The notes: generated from the sequence alone by a model not told the origin. Shown: positions 16,317 through 25,491, counted from the stretch's first letter. The stretch: DNA of 47,470 nucleotides from an uncultured Algoriphagus sp. (GCA_903952135.1 CAJBER010000019.1:1-47470), one strand, 5' to 3'. Numbers and translations: made by a program.

Positions 16317-17480
16317 TTGTCCAAATCCTCTTCCCGCGCCTTGCTGATCCTCGGCGTGATCCTGATCTCGATCAACCTACGCACCTCAATTGCTTCGGTA
16401 GGGCCATTGATTCCGTTTATTCGGGAAGATCTGGGAATATCCAATGGAGAGGCTGGATTTTTGACCACGCTTAGCCTGATAACTTTTGCCATTTTTTCCT
16501 TGTTTGCTCCTAGCATTGGGAAGAAGCTCGGCCTAGGAAAAGCCATATTTCTTGGAATACTCCTGCTTGCCATAGGTGTAGTCATTCGGGTACAAGGGGG
16601 GACAACCTTACTTTACCTGGGTACCGCCTTGACGGGAATAGGGATTGTAACCGCCAATGTGCTGATGATTCCCTTTTTTAAGGCCAGGATTCCAGAAAAA
16701 ATTGGATTGATGACCGCGCTACTCTCCACGGGCATGTCCTTGTTTGCAGCCATCGCTTCGGGAATAAGTGTGCCCCTAGCAGAAGGGCTTGGTTGGGGAT
16801 GGAGAGGGGCACTCCTTTCCTGGGTGGGCTTGATGGCCCTTGCGCTTATCGCCTGGATTCCACAACTATCTCCTCCCAAATCCGAGGGCAATGCCGAGCA
16901 GCTAGCAGGAAAAAATGTATGGAAATCCCGACTCGCCTGGCAGGTAACTGGATTTATGGGGGCCCAATCCGTCATGTACTTCACGATGATCACCTGGCTG
17001 CCCGACCTATTGATCGGTCGGGGGATGACTCCTGTAAATGCGGGAATGGCGCTCTTCTACATGCAATTGATCTCTTTGATCGGCACTTTCTTTGCCCCCA
17101 ACCTGCTGCTTCGCCTGAAGCAGCAATCCGGTGTTATTATCGCAGTAGGAATTGGGTACCTCATCGGCTATGGCGCACTTTTTATCCATCAGGAATGGGT
17201 GACCTTCGCTGCGCTTACCATAATTGGCATTGGAAGCGGGGCCAGTTTAAGCATCGCCTACACTTTGATTTCTATGCGTACAGCAGAGGCCTTGACCACC
17301 TCTAGACTTTCTGGAATGGTACAGTCCGCAGGGTATATTTTAGCAGCCTTAGGACCACTGGTTTTTGGTATTTGTTTGGATGTATTTGGCAACTGGAACC
17401 TGCTGATTTGGATTCTCTTGGCCATGACCTTGCAATTTTTGATTTTGGGTATCCCAGCAGGCAGAGACCAAAAAATCTAA
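16317..17480 (+). CDS. MFS transporter, CynX/NimT family
   Basis: This integral membrane protein has about 12 transmembrane segments and belongs to the CynX/NimT branch of the major facilitator superfamily: N-terminal LLILGVILISINLRTSIASVGPLIPFIREDLG and a central GMTPVNAGMALFYMQLISLIG. Family members carry cyanate or other small anions and drugs; the substrate here is unknown. No ATG exists at the expected position. The frame is open upstream to about 16263 but that part is translated inverted repeat (LVSRISYLVPRTSRSP). The best start is TTG 16317 (387 residues, LSKSSSRALL...), with TTG 16341 also possible. The gene begins within a repeat-rich spacer after hemH. No separate promoter is evident. 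Confidence 0.83.
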   Translation: MSKSSSRALLILGVILISINLRTSIASVGPLIPFIREDLGISNGEAGFLTTLSLITFAIFSLFAPSIGKKLGLGKAIFLGILLLAIGVVIRVQGGTTLLYLGTALTGIGIVTANVLMIPFFKARIPEKIGLMTALLSTGMSLFAAIASGISVPLAEGLGWGWRGALLSWVGLMALALIAWIPQLSPPKSEGNAEQLAGKNVWKSRLAWQVTGFMGAQSVMYFTMITWLPDLLIGRGMTPVNAGMALFYMQLISLIGTFFAPNLLLRLKQQSGVIIAVGIGYLIGYGALFIHQEWVTFAALTIIGIGSGASLSIAYTLISMRTAEALTTSRLSGMVQSAGYILAALGPLVFGICLDVFGNWNLLIWILLAMTLQFLILGIPAGRDQKI

Positions 17481-17500
17481 ATTCTACCTTCATTTATTGG

Positions 17501-17529
17501 TTGGCTCCGCCAATAAAGCGGTATTTTTG
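17501..17529 (+). promoter_or_regulatory. Promoter of the 17550 operon, overlapped by an inverted repeat
   Basis: TTG at 17501-17503, 18 bp, then TATTTTTG at 17522-17529. An inverted repeat TTTATTGG (17493-17500) / CCAATAAA (17510-17517) covers the upstream element. A nested TTGGC (17501-17505) / GCCAA (17509-17513) pairing is also possible. The repeat could be an operator, or the end of the MFS transcript. Confidence 0.6.
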
Positions 17530-17549
17530 CATGACTTTATTCTATTCCC

Positions 17550-18152
17550 ATGCAAGACTTCCTTCAATCTTTGGGCATATCCAACGAGCTACTCAACTAC
17601 CTCTTGATGCCTTTATTGATTTTTGTGGCTCGGGTATCCGATGTTTCCATCAATACGCTGCGCTTCATGTTTATGATGAATGGCAAGAAAAACATTGTTC
17701 CTATCCTGGGATTTTTTGAGGCCTTAATCTGGCTTTTGGCCATCGGGCAAATCTTTCAAAATGTAGATAATCCACTTTCCTACTTAGCGTATGCGGGCGG
17801 TTTTGCCACAGGAACTTATGTAGGCATGACCTTGGATGAAAAATTGGCTTTGGGCCGGGTTTTGGTGCGGGTGATCACGCCCAAGCCCCTGCCTGTCCTG
17901 CTGGAATTTATGAAGGAAAACAACTACCGCTTCACCAATGTGGGTGGGGAAGGACGTTATGGGAAGGTCAATCTTTTGTTTACCGTGATGAAACGGGACC
18001 AACTCCAAGAGTTTATCGCCAAGGTAAAAGCAACGGATGAAAAGGCATTCTACACCATCGAAAGTGTGAAACGCGTCTCGGAAGAGGAATTAAACATCAT
18101 GGAAGACAAGCCTCGTTTCCGCTCTAAACTATTCAGCCGAGCCCGTACCTAA
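17550..18152 (+). CDS. DUF2179/DUF5698 membrane protein (UPF0316 family)
   Basis: This 200-residue protein has three membrane helices in its first ~95 residues (MPLLIFVARVSDVSINTLR, LGFFEALIWLLAIGQIF, LAYAGGFATGTYVGM) and a soluble C-terminal half of DUF2179 type (about 100-185, VLVRVITPKPLPVLLEFMKENNYRFTNVGGEG). This is the UPF0316 layout. The related DUF2179 domain of YitT-type proteins has a ferredoxin-like fold and may bind a small ligand. The function is not known. Its TAA stop overlaps the ATG of the methyltransferase gene by one base (TAATG), so translation of the two is coupled. Confidence 0.88.
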   Translation: MQDFLQSLGISNELLNYLLMPLLIFVARVSDVSINTLRFMFMMNGKKNIVPILGFFEALIWLLAIGQIFQNVDNPLSYLAYAGGFATGTYVGMTLDEKLALGRVLVRVITPKPLPVLLEFMKENNYRFTNVGGEGRYGKVNLLFTVMKRDQLQEFIAKVKATDEKAFYTIESVKRVSEEELNIMEDKPRFRSKLFSRART

Positions 18153-18865
18153 TGGCAAACAGCTGGTTTCAATTTCAACAATTTCGCGTACAGCAAGACC
18201 GCTGTGCCATGAAAATAAGTACCGATGCGGTTTTGCTAGGAAGCCTGGCACAACACCCTTCTCCCAAGCAGATTCTGGACATTGGGACAGGGACCGGAGT
18301 GATCGCCCTGATGCTGGCCCAACGCTTCCCCGAAGCCCAGGTAACTGCACTAGAAATTGATCCAGAAGCTGCTGCTCAGGCAACTGAAAATTTTAAGGAA
18401 AGCCCATTTGCAGAGCGGATGCACCTTATCCCAACTGCTCTCCAAGATTTTTCGGCAGACGTCTCCTTTGACTTGATTGTAAGCAATCCTCCCTATTTCC
18501 CAGATCATCTCAAGTCCAGTGATCCCAAACGGAACCTAGCCCTACATACGGATGGTTTGCCTTTTGAAACTTTACTCAGCCAAGCATGCCAACTCCTTGC
18601 GCCATCTGGGCAATTTTGGGTGATCCTGCCTCCACGACAGATGGGTGATTTCTGCAAGTTGGTTGAAGAAGTTTTGCTCTTCCCCAATTTCAAAATCCAG
18701 GTTCAAGACGCAGCTTCCAAGCCTGTGCATCGAGAAATTGTATCCTTTTCAAAAACCAAGAATCTTCCACCAATCCAGACTCGAGGATACTCTTTGAAAA
18801 ATGAGGACGGAACCTATACGGAGGACTACAGGCAACTGATCTCCGGATTTTTATTGGGGTTTTAA
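18152..18865 (+). CDS. tRNA1(Val) A37 N6-methyltransferase-like protein (TrmN6/YfiC family)
   Basis: This 237-residue SAM-dependent methyltransferase has the SAM-binding DIGTGTG motif at 43-49, an acidic residue in TALEIDPEA (about 66-73), and the amino-methyltransferase motif NPPY at 112-115. The N-terminal FRVQQDRCAMKISTDAVLLGSL is typical of the YfiC/TrmN6 group that methylates N6 of adenine 37 in tRNA1(Val). Length and motif order match that family, and the group is broad, so the exact tRNA target is inferred. It overlaps the preceding UPF0316 gene by one base. There is a 105-bp spacer with a new promoter before the next operon. Confidence 0.88.
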   Translation: MANSWFQFQQFRVQQDRCAMKISTDAVLLGSLAQHPSPKQILDIGTGTGVIALMLAQRFPEAQVTALEIDPEAAAQATENFKESPFAERMHLIPTALQDFSADVSFDLIVSNPPYFPDHLKSSDPKRNLALHTDGLPFETLLSQACQLLAPSGQFWVILPPRQMGDFCKLVEEVLLFPNFKIQVQDAASKPVHREIVSFSKTKNLPPIQTRGYSLKNEDGTYTEDYRQLISGFLLGF

Positions 18866-18917
18866 AAGAAAAAGCCTAAGATTCTCCTTTAGCGGGCAAA
18901 TAGTCAATTCAGCGGAA

Positions 18918-18947
18918 TTGTATTCTCTGGGTATTGCTGTATTTTTG
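18918..18947 (+). promoter_or_regulatory. Promoter of the kelch - TonB - DUF4249 operon
   Basis: TTG at 18918-18920 (ATTG), 19 bp, then TATTTTTG at 18940-18947. This is a strong match to the Bacteroidota consensus, with the start codon 23 bp downstream of the -7 element. Confidence 0.7.
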
Positions 18948-18970
18948 TTATTCGACCATTCCCAATTTCG

Positions 18971-20431
18971 ATGCAACTGCTACGAACTTCAATCTTCTTT
19001 TTCATTCTTTTGGCACTTTGGTCCTGCAACCAAGAGGATGATACTCCCATCCTCGTGGCTACGGAGGATGTATTATTTGTAGGGGGCGATAAAATCCGAA
19101 TTTCTGGTCGTCTCCTTGCCAATCGGGAAGTGCTAGCCGAAGACCATGGCTTTGAATTTTCCACTCAAGCATCCTTTGCCAACCCGATCATCATTTCCCT
19201 TGGAGAAAAAACCCAACCCGGACGCTTTATTGGTGAAAAGAGCGGGTTCAAGCTGAGTCAAACCTATTTTGTCAAAGCCTTTGCTACGATCAATGGATCG
19301 CGTCTCGAAGGAAAAGTGATTGAATTGAGCACCTTGAGCCCGGCAGTAAGCAGTTTTGCACCCAACTATGGAGTGGCAGGACAGGAATTGGTGATTCAAG
19401 GGAAAAATTTCCCAGAAGGAACCAAGGTGTTTTTTGGCAATCAGGAAGCTCCAGTCCTTCAAAATGTCTTTGAATCTCGGCTCACTGTAAAAATCCCAGC
19501 TCCCACGGGACAGATTCTCGTTCCCATCAAATTAAGAGTTCAAGATAAAGAAATTGTTATTCCTACCCCTTTTGAGTACCAAGCGGGTAAGTACACCAAA
19601 GTTTCTGATTTCCCTGGAGGCCTTCGGATTTACGAGAACATATCCTTTACGAATGCTTCAGGATTTCATGTGGGACTTGGCAAAGTCAGGTTCGGAGAAA
19701 ATTATCCGAGATTTCAGCGCTTCAATCCTGCTACAGGTACCTGGAGCGAAGTAAACTTTCCTGGGAATCCACGTCGCTATGTATTCGGAAGCAACAATTA
19801 CCTAGGTGGAGGAGCTATCGAAACTTCACGAGATATCTTCAGTTATGATCGCAGTTTCTGGAAAATTAATGGAAGCAATTTCGAGCGATTAGGCGATCTT
19901 CCTTTCAACACAAGAGACGCCTTGGCCGTGGACTGGGATGGTGGCCTGCTTTTGTTTGGAGGTTTGGACGGCGCCTCTCTTTTGGTACGTGCTTACGACC
20001 CCGTGAAACGGACCTGGTCAACCAAGGGAAATGCCCCAATTGCGTTGGGACGCAACGCCGCAGCCTTTGCTACAGCTACTCGGGTGATTGTCCTAGGAAG
20101 CAATGGGCAAGTATGGGAGTACAATCCCCCACTCGACAGCTGGCAGCTCCTGACTACCTATCCGGGCAACAAAGGACAAGGGTACCCCTTCGTGGAAGTT
20201 ATCGGTTCAAAAGCCTATTTAGGGCTATTTAGAGCTACTCAGGAACTCTGGGAACTAAACCTAGAGACACTTACCTGGAAAGCAAAGAATCAAATCATTG
20301 GCCTGCCTCAAAGCATCACGAGCGGGTATTTCCAGTACAATGGATCCATTTATTTTCTCCGTGCCCCTGAAGAATCCGTGAGTGGAACCCTGACCATGGA
20401 ATTGTACAAATTTGACCCAGACGCGATCTAA
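18971..20431 (+). CDS. IPT/TIG and kelch-repeat lipoprotein
   Basis: This 486-residue protein begins with a lipoprotein signal (lipobox LWSC, Cys19). Residues about 25-122 look like an Fn3-type beta sandwich, 125-205 an IPT/TIG domain (SFAPNYGVAGQELVIQGKNF), and about 215-480 a kelch-type propeller with repeats such as RFNPATGTWSEV, AYDPVKRTWSTKGNAP, EYNPPLDSWQLL and LNLETLTWKAK. Such IPT/kelch lipoproteins are surface-exposed and are often encoded beside a TonB receptor and a DUF4249 lipoprotein in Cytophagales. It is the first gene of this three-gene operon; the next start lies 10 bp after its stop. A ligand-binding role at the cell surface is likely, but the ligand is unknown. Confidence 0.88.
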   Translation: MQLLRTSIFFFILLALWSCNQEDDTPILVATEDVLFVGGDKIRISGRLLANREVLAEDHGFEFSTQASFANPIIISLGEKTQPGRFIGEKSGFKLSQTYFVKAFATINGSRLEGKVIELSTLSPAVSSFAPNYGVAGQELVIQGKNFPEGTKVFFGNQEAPVLQNVFESRLTVKIPAPTGQILVPIKLRVQDKEIVIPTPFEYQAGKYTKVSDFPGGLRIYENISFTNASGFHVGLGKVRFGENYPRFQRFNPATGTWSEVNFPGNPRRYVFGSNNYLGGGAIETSRDIFSYDRSFWKINGSNFERLGDLPFNTRDALAVDWDGGLLLFGGLDGASLLVRAYDPVKRTWSTKGNAPIALGRNAAAFATATRVIVLGSNGQVWEYNPPLDSWQLLTTYPGNKGQGYPFVEVIGSKAYLGLFRATQELWELNLETLTWKAKNQIIGLPQSITSGYFQYNGSIYFLRAPEESVSGTLTMELYKFDPDAI

Positions 20432-20441
20432 GCACCCCACT

Positions 20442-22844
20442 ATGAAAAGAATTTTTCTAATTGCCTGTTTAATTCTAGGGCTTTCCTCAGCTTGGGCTCA
20501 AACTCCCGCTGTAAAGCGAGATGTGATTGGCCGAGATATCGGCCAACTGAAAGGGATCAAACTTTCAGGCCGGATCACAGATGAAATTACCGGAGAGGCA
20601 CTAGTAGGTGCCACCGTACGGATTCCGGAGCTGGAGCTAACCCGCATCACGGATGACAATGGTAGCTTTGAACTCGAAGTATCCCGAGCAGAATACACGC
20701 TGGAGTTTCGCTATGTGGGATACGAAACCAAGATTTACCCCATCACGGCGGTAGGAGATGGAAGGCTTACGATCAAGATGCTCCAAGAGGATTTCACGCT
20801 CGATGACGTAGTGATCTATGGTAGTGATCCGGAGAAAAATATCCGTTCCACCAACATGGGTGCCGTCACGCTTAGTGTCAATACCATGAAGGAACTTCCT
20901 CCATTTATGGGAGAAATCGACATTGTACGCTCTTTGGCTACACTTCCTGGAGTGAGCCAGGTAGGGGAAGCTTCTTCAGGCCTCAATGTCCGAGGGGGTG
21001 GCGTAGATCAAAACCTCATCCAATTTGCTGGAGCACCGATCTACAATCCTTCACACATGTTCGGTCTTTTCACCGCATTCAACCCCGACATGGTCAATGA
21101 TGTGACGCTCTACAAGGCCGTAGTTCCTGCCCGATTTGGAGGTAGAAGTTCGGCCATCCTGGACATTCTTCCCAAAGCAGGTAGCGTAGAAAAATTTGGA
21201 GGAGACCTTATGCTGAGCAATTTCTCCGGAAAGCTCTCGCTAAATGGCCCACTCATCAAGGACAAGGTATCTATCCTCGGAGGATTTCGAATCTCCTACA
21301 TCAACTGGCTGCTCCAGTCGCTGAGCAATACCACGCTGAACAACTCCAATGCTAATTTTTACGATGGCAACGTGGTGATTAGTGCCCCAATTTCCGAAAA
21401 CAACGAGTTTACCTACAGCTACTACACCAGCTACGATGACTTTGCTTTTGCCTCCGACACTACAATTTCCTGGCAAAACAATGCACACTCCCTGCAATGG
21501 AAAAGTAAGCTGAGTGAAAAACTCAAAATGGAGACCGTTGGCTTTTATTCACTCTATGACTATGGGATTTTTAACCAGTCAGGGCTAAACAACTTTGAAA
21601 TCAATTCGGATATCAAGGATGTAGGAGGAAGAACCTTTTTCAACTATACGGTAAGCCCTACCCAGTCTTTTACTATGGGAGCTGAATACAAGCAAGTGGC
21701 TATCCAACCGGGAGAGCTAATTCCAACCGGAACTTCAGAAGATGTGCTCCCCAAAAAGGTCCAAAATGAAGCAGGAAGGGAAATGGCAGCCCACTTCCAG
21801 CATGAGTTGGAAATCGGGGAAAAAATAGGGGTATCCTATGGACTCCGATACGATCTTTACCAATACCTGGGCGCTCGCACCGTACGTACCTACCAGGAAG
21901 GAACTCCCGTTTCAGATGGTTCTGCCATCGGGGAAACCAATTATGGAGCAAACGAACTGATCCAAACCTACGATGGTCTAGCACCACGAGCATCTTTTAG
22001 ATATTCCTTCAGCAAATCCAGCTCGGTGAAGTTGGGATACAACAAAATGTATCAGTTTATCCACCTCATCTCCAACACGGCAACCATTGCTCCTTCGGAT
22101 GTATGGAAGCTCAGTGATGGATTTTTGAAGCCACAAATTGCAGATCAATTCTCCCTTGGCTACTACAACAATTTCAAAGGAAACATTTTTGAGACCTCGG
22201 TGGAGGTTTACTACAAAGACCTTCAAAATGTGGTGGAATACAAGGATGGGGCAAATTTGATTTTACAAAATCACCTCGAAACCGAGCTCATCCCTGCCCA
22301 AGGGCAGTCGTATGGAATGGAACTCTACGTGAAGAAAAACCTAGGTACACTTACCGGTTGGATTTCCTACACCTATTCCAGGTCTCTGAGACGTGTGATT
22401 ACTCCATTTGAGGAGGAAAATATCAACAATGGCGCCTGGTATGCCTCCAACTTTGATAAGCCCCATGACCTGACCCTGATTGGAAATTACAAAGTGAGTA
22501 CCAATGCCTCCCTATCAGCCACCTTTGCCTACAGCACGGGTAGACCTATCACCTTTCCAGATGCAAAGTTTGATTTTTCAGGAAACAACCTGGCCTACTT
22601 CAAGGATCGAAACCAGCAACGGCTTCCGGACTTCCACCGACTCGATTTTTCAGTCAATTTCAAGTTAAAGGGAGAAGGAAAGTTTTTTGATGGGGACTGG
22701 ACCTTCTCCGTGCTCAATGTGTATGGACGAAAAAATCCATTTTCCATCTTCTTTGACGATGCTCCACAGCAACCTCCGCAGGCCTTTCGTCTGGCCTTGT
22801 TGGGTATCCCTCTTCCAAGTTTAAGTTACGCCATTAGCTTCTAA
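20442..22844 (+). CDS. TonB-dependent outer-membrane receptor with carboxypeptidase-regulatory N-terminal domain
   Basis: I start at ATG 20442 (MKRIFLIACLILGLSSAWAQ, a normal signal peptide; 800 residues); the ten codons upstream overlap the end of the previous gene. After the signal comes a CarboxypepD_reg-like domain (about 35-125, LSGRITDEITGEALVGATVRI and SFELEVSRAEYTLEFRYVGYET). A plug domain follows (about 140-260, with LPGVSQVGEASSGLNVRGG and PIYNPSHMFGLFTAFNPDMV), then a beta-barrel to the C-terminus ending in aromatic SYAISF. It imports a ligand across the outer membrane using TonB energy. It lacks a SusD partner; instead a DUF4249 lipoprotein starts 4 bp after its stop and an IPT/kelch lipoprotein precedes it. 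The substrate is unknown. Confidence 0.93.
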   Translation: MKRIFLIACLILGLSSAWAQTPAVKRDVIGRDIGQLKGIKLSGRITDEITGEALVGATVRIPELELTRITDDNGSFELEVSRAEYTLEFRYVGYETKIYPITAVGDGRLTIKMLQEDFTLDDVVIYGSDPEKNIRSTNMGAVTLSVNTMKELPPFMGEIDIVRSLATLPGVSQVGEASSGLNVRGGGVDQNLIQFAGAPIYNPSHMFGLFTAFNPDMVNDVTLYKAVVPARFGGRSSAILDILPKAGSVEKFGGDLMLSNFSGKLSLNGPLIKDKVSILGGFRISYINWLLQSLSNTTLNNSNANFYDGNVVISAPISENNEFTYSYYTSYDDFAFASDTTISWQNNAHSLQWKSKLSEKLKMETVGFYSLYDYGIFNQSGLNNFEINSDIKDVGGRTFFNYTVSPTQSFTMGAEYKQVAIQPGELIPTGTSEDVLPKKVQNEAGREMAAHFQHELEIGEKIGVSYGLRYDLYQYLGARTVRTYQEGTPVSDGSAIGETNYGANELIQTYDGLAPRASFRYSFSKSSSVKLGYNKMYQFIHLISNTATIAPSDVWKLSDGFLKPQIADQFSLGYYNNFKGNIFETSVEVYYKDLQNVVEYKDGANLILQNHLETELIPAQGQSYGMELYVKKNLGTLTGWISYTYSRSLRRVITPFEEENINNGAWYASNFDKPHDLTLIGNYKVSTNASLSATFAYSTGRPITFPDAKFDFSGNNLAYFKDRNQQRLPDFHRLDFSVNFKLKGEGKFFDGDWTFSVLNVYGRKNPFSIFFDDAPQQPPQAFRLALLGIPLPSLSYAISF

Positions 22845-22848
22845 AGCC

Positions 22849-23910
22849 ATGTTGAAAAGACTAGTATACCTACTCCTACTCCTTCCGATGGCCTGTGTAG
22901 ACCCCTACGAGGTCGAAGTGCCTGATGGCGAGCAACTCTTGACTGTGGAAGGCATCATTTCCACAGGGCCAGGCCCTCATGCAATCACGCTCACGCGAAG
23001 TGCTACTTACGGAAGTATTTTCGAAGGACTCATTCGTCCCGTGTCTTTGGCTACGGTAGTCGTACGGGATAACGATGGAAATGTCACCTTCCTCACCGAA
23101 GGAGCAGATGCAAAAGGCACCTACTACACTCCTGCTAGCTTTAGTGCACAAGTAGGGAAATCTTACACCCTTCAGATTCGTACTGCAGAAGGAAAAGTAT
23201 ACACCTCCACCCCGGAGAAAGTAGCTTCGGTACCTGCCATTCAATCGCTAGAGATCCGCACTGTAACTGTACCTACTGAAGGAAGTGATGTTCCAAAATC
23301 AGGGATTCAGCTGATTGTGGGAGTAAAAGATCCTGCGGACCAGAATAATTTTTACTATTGGAAAAATGGCCCAGCAGTATACATCTTGGAGACCCGTCCA
23401 GATTTATATACGCCACGACCTTCCCCTGCAAATCCAAACCGTACCCCGCAACCGAAAGATTGCTGTGTGCAATGTTTTCGATACGAGGTAAGTAATAATC
23501 AGAGCTTATTTGTGGTCAATGACGACAGTTTCAATGGACTGACTACTAAAATCCCTGCTTCTTTCATCGCGGACGATGGGTATCGATTTGTCAACAAATT
23601 CCGAATGGACCTGAAGCAATACAGCGTCTCCCAGGAAGCGTATCGTTACTTACGTTTGGTGAAGCAACAAGCAGAAATCTCGGGTTCCATTTTTGATCCC
23701 CCGCCAGCAACCCTTCGTGGAAACATGCTCAGCCTGGACAATCCAGATGAGGTGGTGCTCGGGTACTTTATGGCAGGAGGAGAAACCTCCCGTCGAATCT
23801 ATGTGGATAAAAATGACTTGACTTTCAAGCAAAATCGAGCGATCATTCCAGACGATTGCCGCGTCATATCGGGGGCATATATTGATCCACCTGCGGATTG
23901 GAGACCCTAA
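22849..23910 (+). CDS. DUF4249-family lipoprotein
   Basis: This 353-residue lipoprotein has signal MLKRLVYLLLLLPMAC with lipidated Cys16. It matches DUF4249: a conserved opening VEGIISTGPGPHAITLTRSATYGS, a beta-rich first part with DNDGNVTFLTE, and a later region with a CCVQC cysteine pattern (around 203-207) and FIADDGYRFVNKFRMDLKQYSVSQEAYRYLRLVKQQ. DUF4249 proteins occur beside TonB receptors without SusD and probably act as the surface lid or ligand-binding subunit in the same way (inference from gene order). The close CC-x-x-C cysteines could be structural or bind a metal. This is the last gene of the operon and is followed by a strong terminator. Confidence 0.9.
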   Translation: MLKRLVYLLLLLPMACVDPYEVEVPDGEQLLTVEGIISTGPGPHAITLTRSATYGSIFEGLIRPVSLATVVVRDNDGNVTFLTEGADAKGTYYTPASFSAQVGKSYTLQIRTAEGKVYTSTPEKVASVPAIQSLEIRTVTVPTEGSDVPKSGIQLIVGVKDPADQNNFYYWKNGPAVYILETRPDLYTPRPSPANPNRTPQPKDCCVQCFRYEVSNNQSLFVVNDDSFNGLTTKIPASFIADDGYRFVNKFRMDLKQYSVSQEAYRYLRLVKQQAEISGSIFDPPPATLRGNMLSLDNPDEVVLGYFMAGGETSRRIYVDKNDLTFKQNRAIIPDDCRVISGAYIDPPADWRP

Positions 23911-23915
23911 AAACG

Positions 23916-23946
23916 AAAAAAGACCAGCTAAGAAGTTGGTCTTTTT
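23916..23946. terminator. Bidirectional intrinsic terminator
   Basis: AAAAAGACCA ending at 23926 pairs with TGGTCTTTTT (23937-23946). T tracts exist on both strands, so it can serve the TonB operon (plus) and the convergent 24043 gene (minus). Confidence 0.85.
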
Positions 23947-24042
23947 CTTTTCTGCTCAATTCACCGGTAACAACAGATTGAAGGTGAAATTTGAAGTTCC
24001 TTACAATGGGCGGTGAACTGTGGGCCGTGGTCTGTGGACGAT

Positions 24043-25371
24043 TTAATCCACCACCCGCTCCTCAAATCGAATTCCTTCTTTTTCCAAGGCATCCAAAATC
24101 GGGAGGTACAATTCCGGAACCACTGGCAGCTGCAGCCCCCGAAGTGAAATTTCCCCTTTCAAAAAGAGATCCACGGCAATGGCTAGTGGAAGCCCTACCG
24201 TCTTGGCCATTGCGGTGTACACCGCATCTTGACCTACATCGACCAAACTCGAAGTAACCTTTTTGATTCCGGTTTGGGTTTGAATCTCAAACTGGTGTTG
24301 CATCACAATCAAATCTCTATCGGCCGGCTGAAGTGCCCACTGTTCCTCAAGGATTGCCTGGAGCAACTGGGCTGGGCTCCCCTCCGTTCTGGGAAGGAGC
24401 TTAGACTCAAAAAATCCAAGCCACTGCAACTTTTCAAAGGTGGGAAAGTCTAATTCAGGAATCAGTTCCGCTAATTTCTCCTCTACCGAGAGTTGATCAG
24501 ACCAAGGAAGAAAGGTATTGAAAAACTGCCGGTAGGTGCTGCCATTCGGGAGCTGCAACGATGCAGTATCGTCCGTCATGCCTAATTGCACAAATACATC
24601 CCAGGCCTTGCAGAAACCTGCCCGCCGAAGTGTCCCACGAAGTAAGGTATCGACCTGCTCCAATCCGTAAATAGCCTGATAGTTCAAGGAATCCCGATTG
24701 GGATAGCCGTCAAAATCCCCTAAGCCTGGAAAGTGGATGGTTTCTACCCGTTTAAACAACTGCTGGTAGGGAACCAACTTCACTTCCCCATGTTCTAGAA
24801 ACTTAGACATCCCTTGACCTGCAAGTACCACATTGCGGGGATTCCAGGTAAACTTGTATTTCCAGGGGTTGTCCTCACTTTCAGGGGCCAGCAAGCCTCC
24901 GCAATAGGACTTGAAGGAGCGGACTACTTCTCCTCTAGATTGGGCTTCATGAATAATCTTCAAGGCGGAAAGGTGGTCGATGCCAGGATCCAGCCCGCAT
25001 TCGTTCAGAAACAACAAGCCTTTCGCATCAATCTCCTGCTTCATCGCTCTCAAGGCCTCACTTTCGTAAGAGGCGGTGAAAAAATGAACTCCCAATTTCA
25101 AGCAATCGGCAGCCAAAATAGGATGCAATCCTGCTGGGAGCATGGAAATAACCACATCAGCTTGGCGGATCAATTGTTGCCGGGAATCTTCCTGCTCCAA
25201 ATCTACCGGTACCGTCTCCGTATGCACACGCCCTTTGAGTTTGGCCGCTGCCAAGGCAGTGTCTATGTCGGCTACCAAAAGCTTTCGCGATCTATCCCCA
25301 CAAGAGTCGGCAAGGTAATCGATGAGGGATGTGGCAGATTTTCCTGCTCCAAAAAGCAAAATGGTAGGCAT
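24043..25371 (-). CDS. Saccharopine dehydrogenase-like NAD(P)-dependent oxidoreductase
   Basis: This 442-residue enzyme has an N-terminal Rossmann fold (ILLFGAGKSATSLIDYLA at about 4-21, acidic VADID near 35) and a C-terminal saccharopine reductase-like domain (LNECGLDPGIDHLSALKII around 130-148, then WNPRNVVLAGQG). It resembles the saccharopine reductase (LYS9-like) group that interconverts saccharopine with glutamate and aminoadipate semialdehyde, and also bacterial relatives with carboxynorspermidine-type substrates. In Bacteroidota it is usually annotated as saccharopine dehydrogenase in lysine degradation, but no other lysine gene is nearby. It is convergent with the TonB operon and divergent from cdd. 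Confidence 0.87.
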   Translation of the reverse strand: MPTILLFGAGKSATSLIDYLADSCGDRSRKLLVADIDTALAAAKLKGRVHTETVPVDLEQEDSRQQLIRQADVVISMLPAGLHPILAADCLKLGVHFFTASYESEALRAMKQEIDAKGLLFLNECGLDPGIDHLSALKIIHEAQSRGEVVRSFKSYCGGLLAPESEDNPWKYKFTWNPRNVVLAGQGMSKFLEHGEVKLVPYQQLFKRVETIHFPGLGDFDGYPNRDSLNYQAIYGLEQVDTLLRGTLRRAGFCKAWDVFVQLGMTDDTASLQLPNGSTYRQFFNTFLPWSDQLSVEEKLAELIPELDFPTFEKLQWLGFFESKLLPRTEGSPAQLLQAILEEQWALQPADRDLIVMQHQFEIQTQTGIKKVTSSLVDVGQDAVYTAMAKTVGLPLAIAVDLFLKGEISLRGLQLPVVPELYLPILDALEKEGIRFEERVVD

Positions 25372-25491
25372 GGGATGGGCTTTATTGCCTTAAAAATGGG
25401 CCTTTTTTTTGGTGCGAAAAAGTGAAGACTCAAGAATTAGGGAACATTTGCGTACTTTAATCGTTGGTTCCTTTCCAAACCAATACTGCTT

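Noticed and set aside
16223-16474. ATG-started frame of 83 codons overlapping the MFS start
   Set aside because: It is in a different frame from the transporter, is built of the inverted heptamers, and ends inside the conserved MFS coding region.
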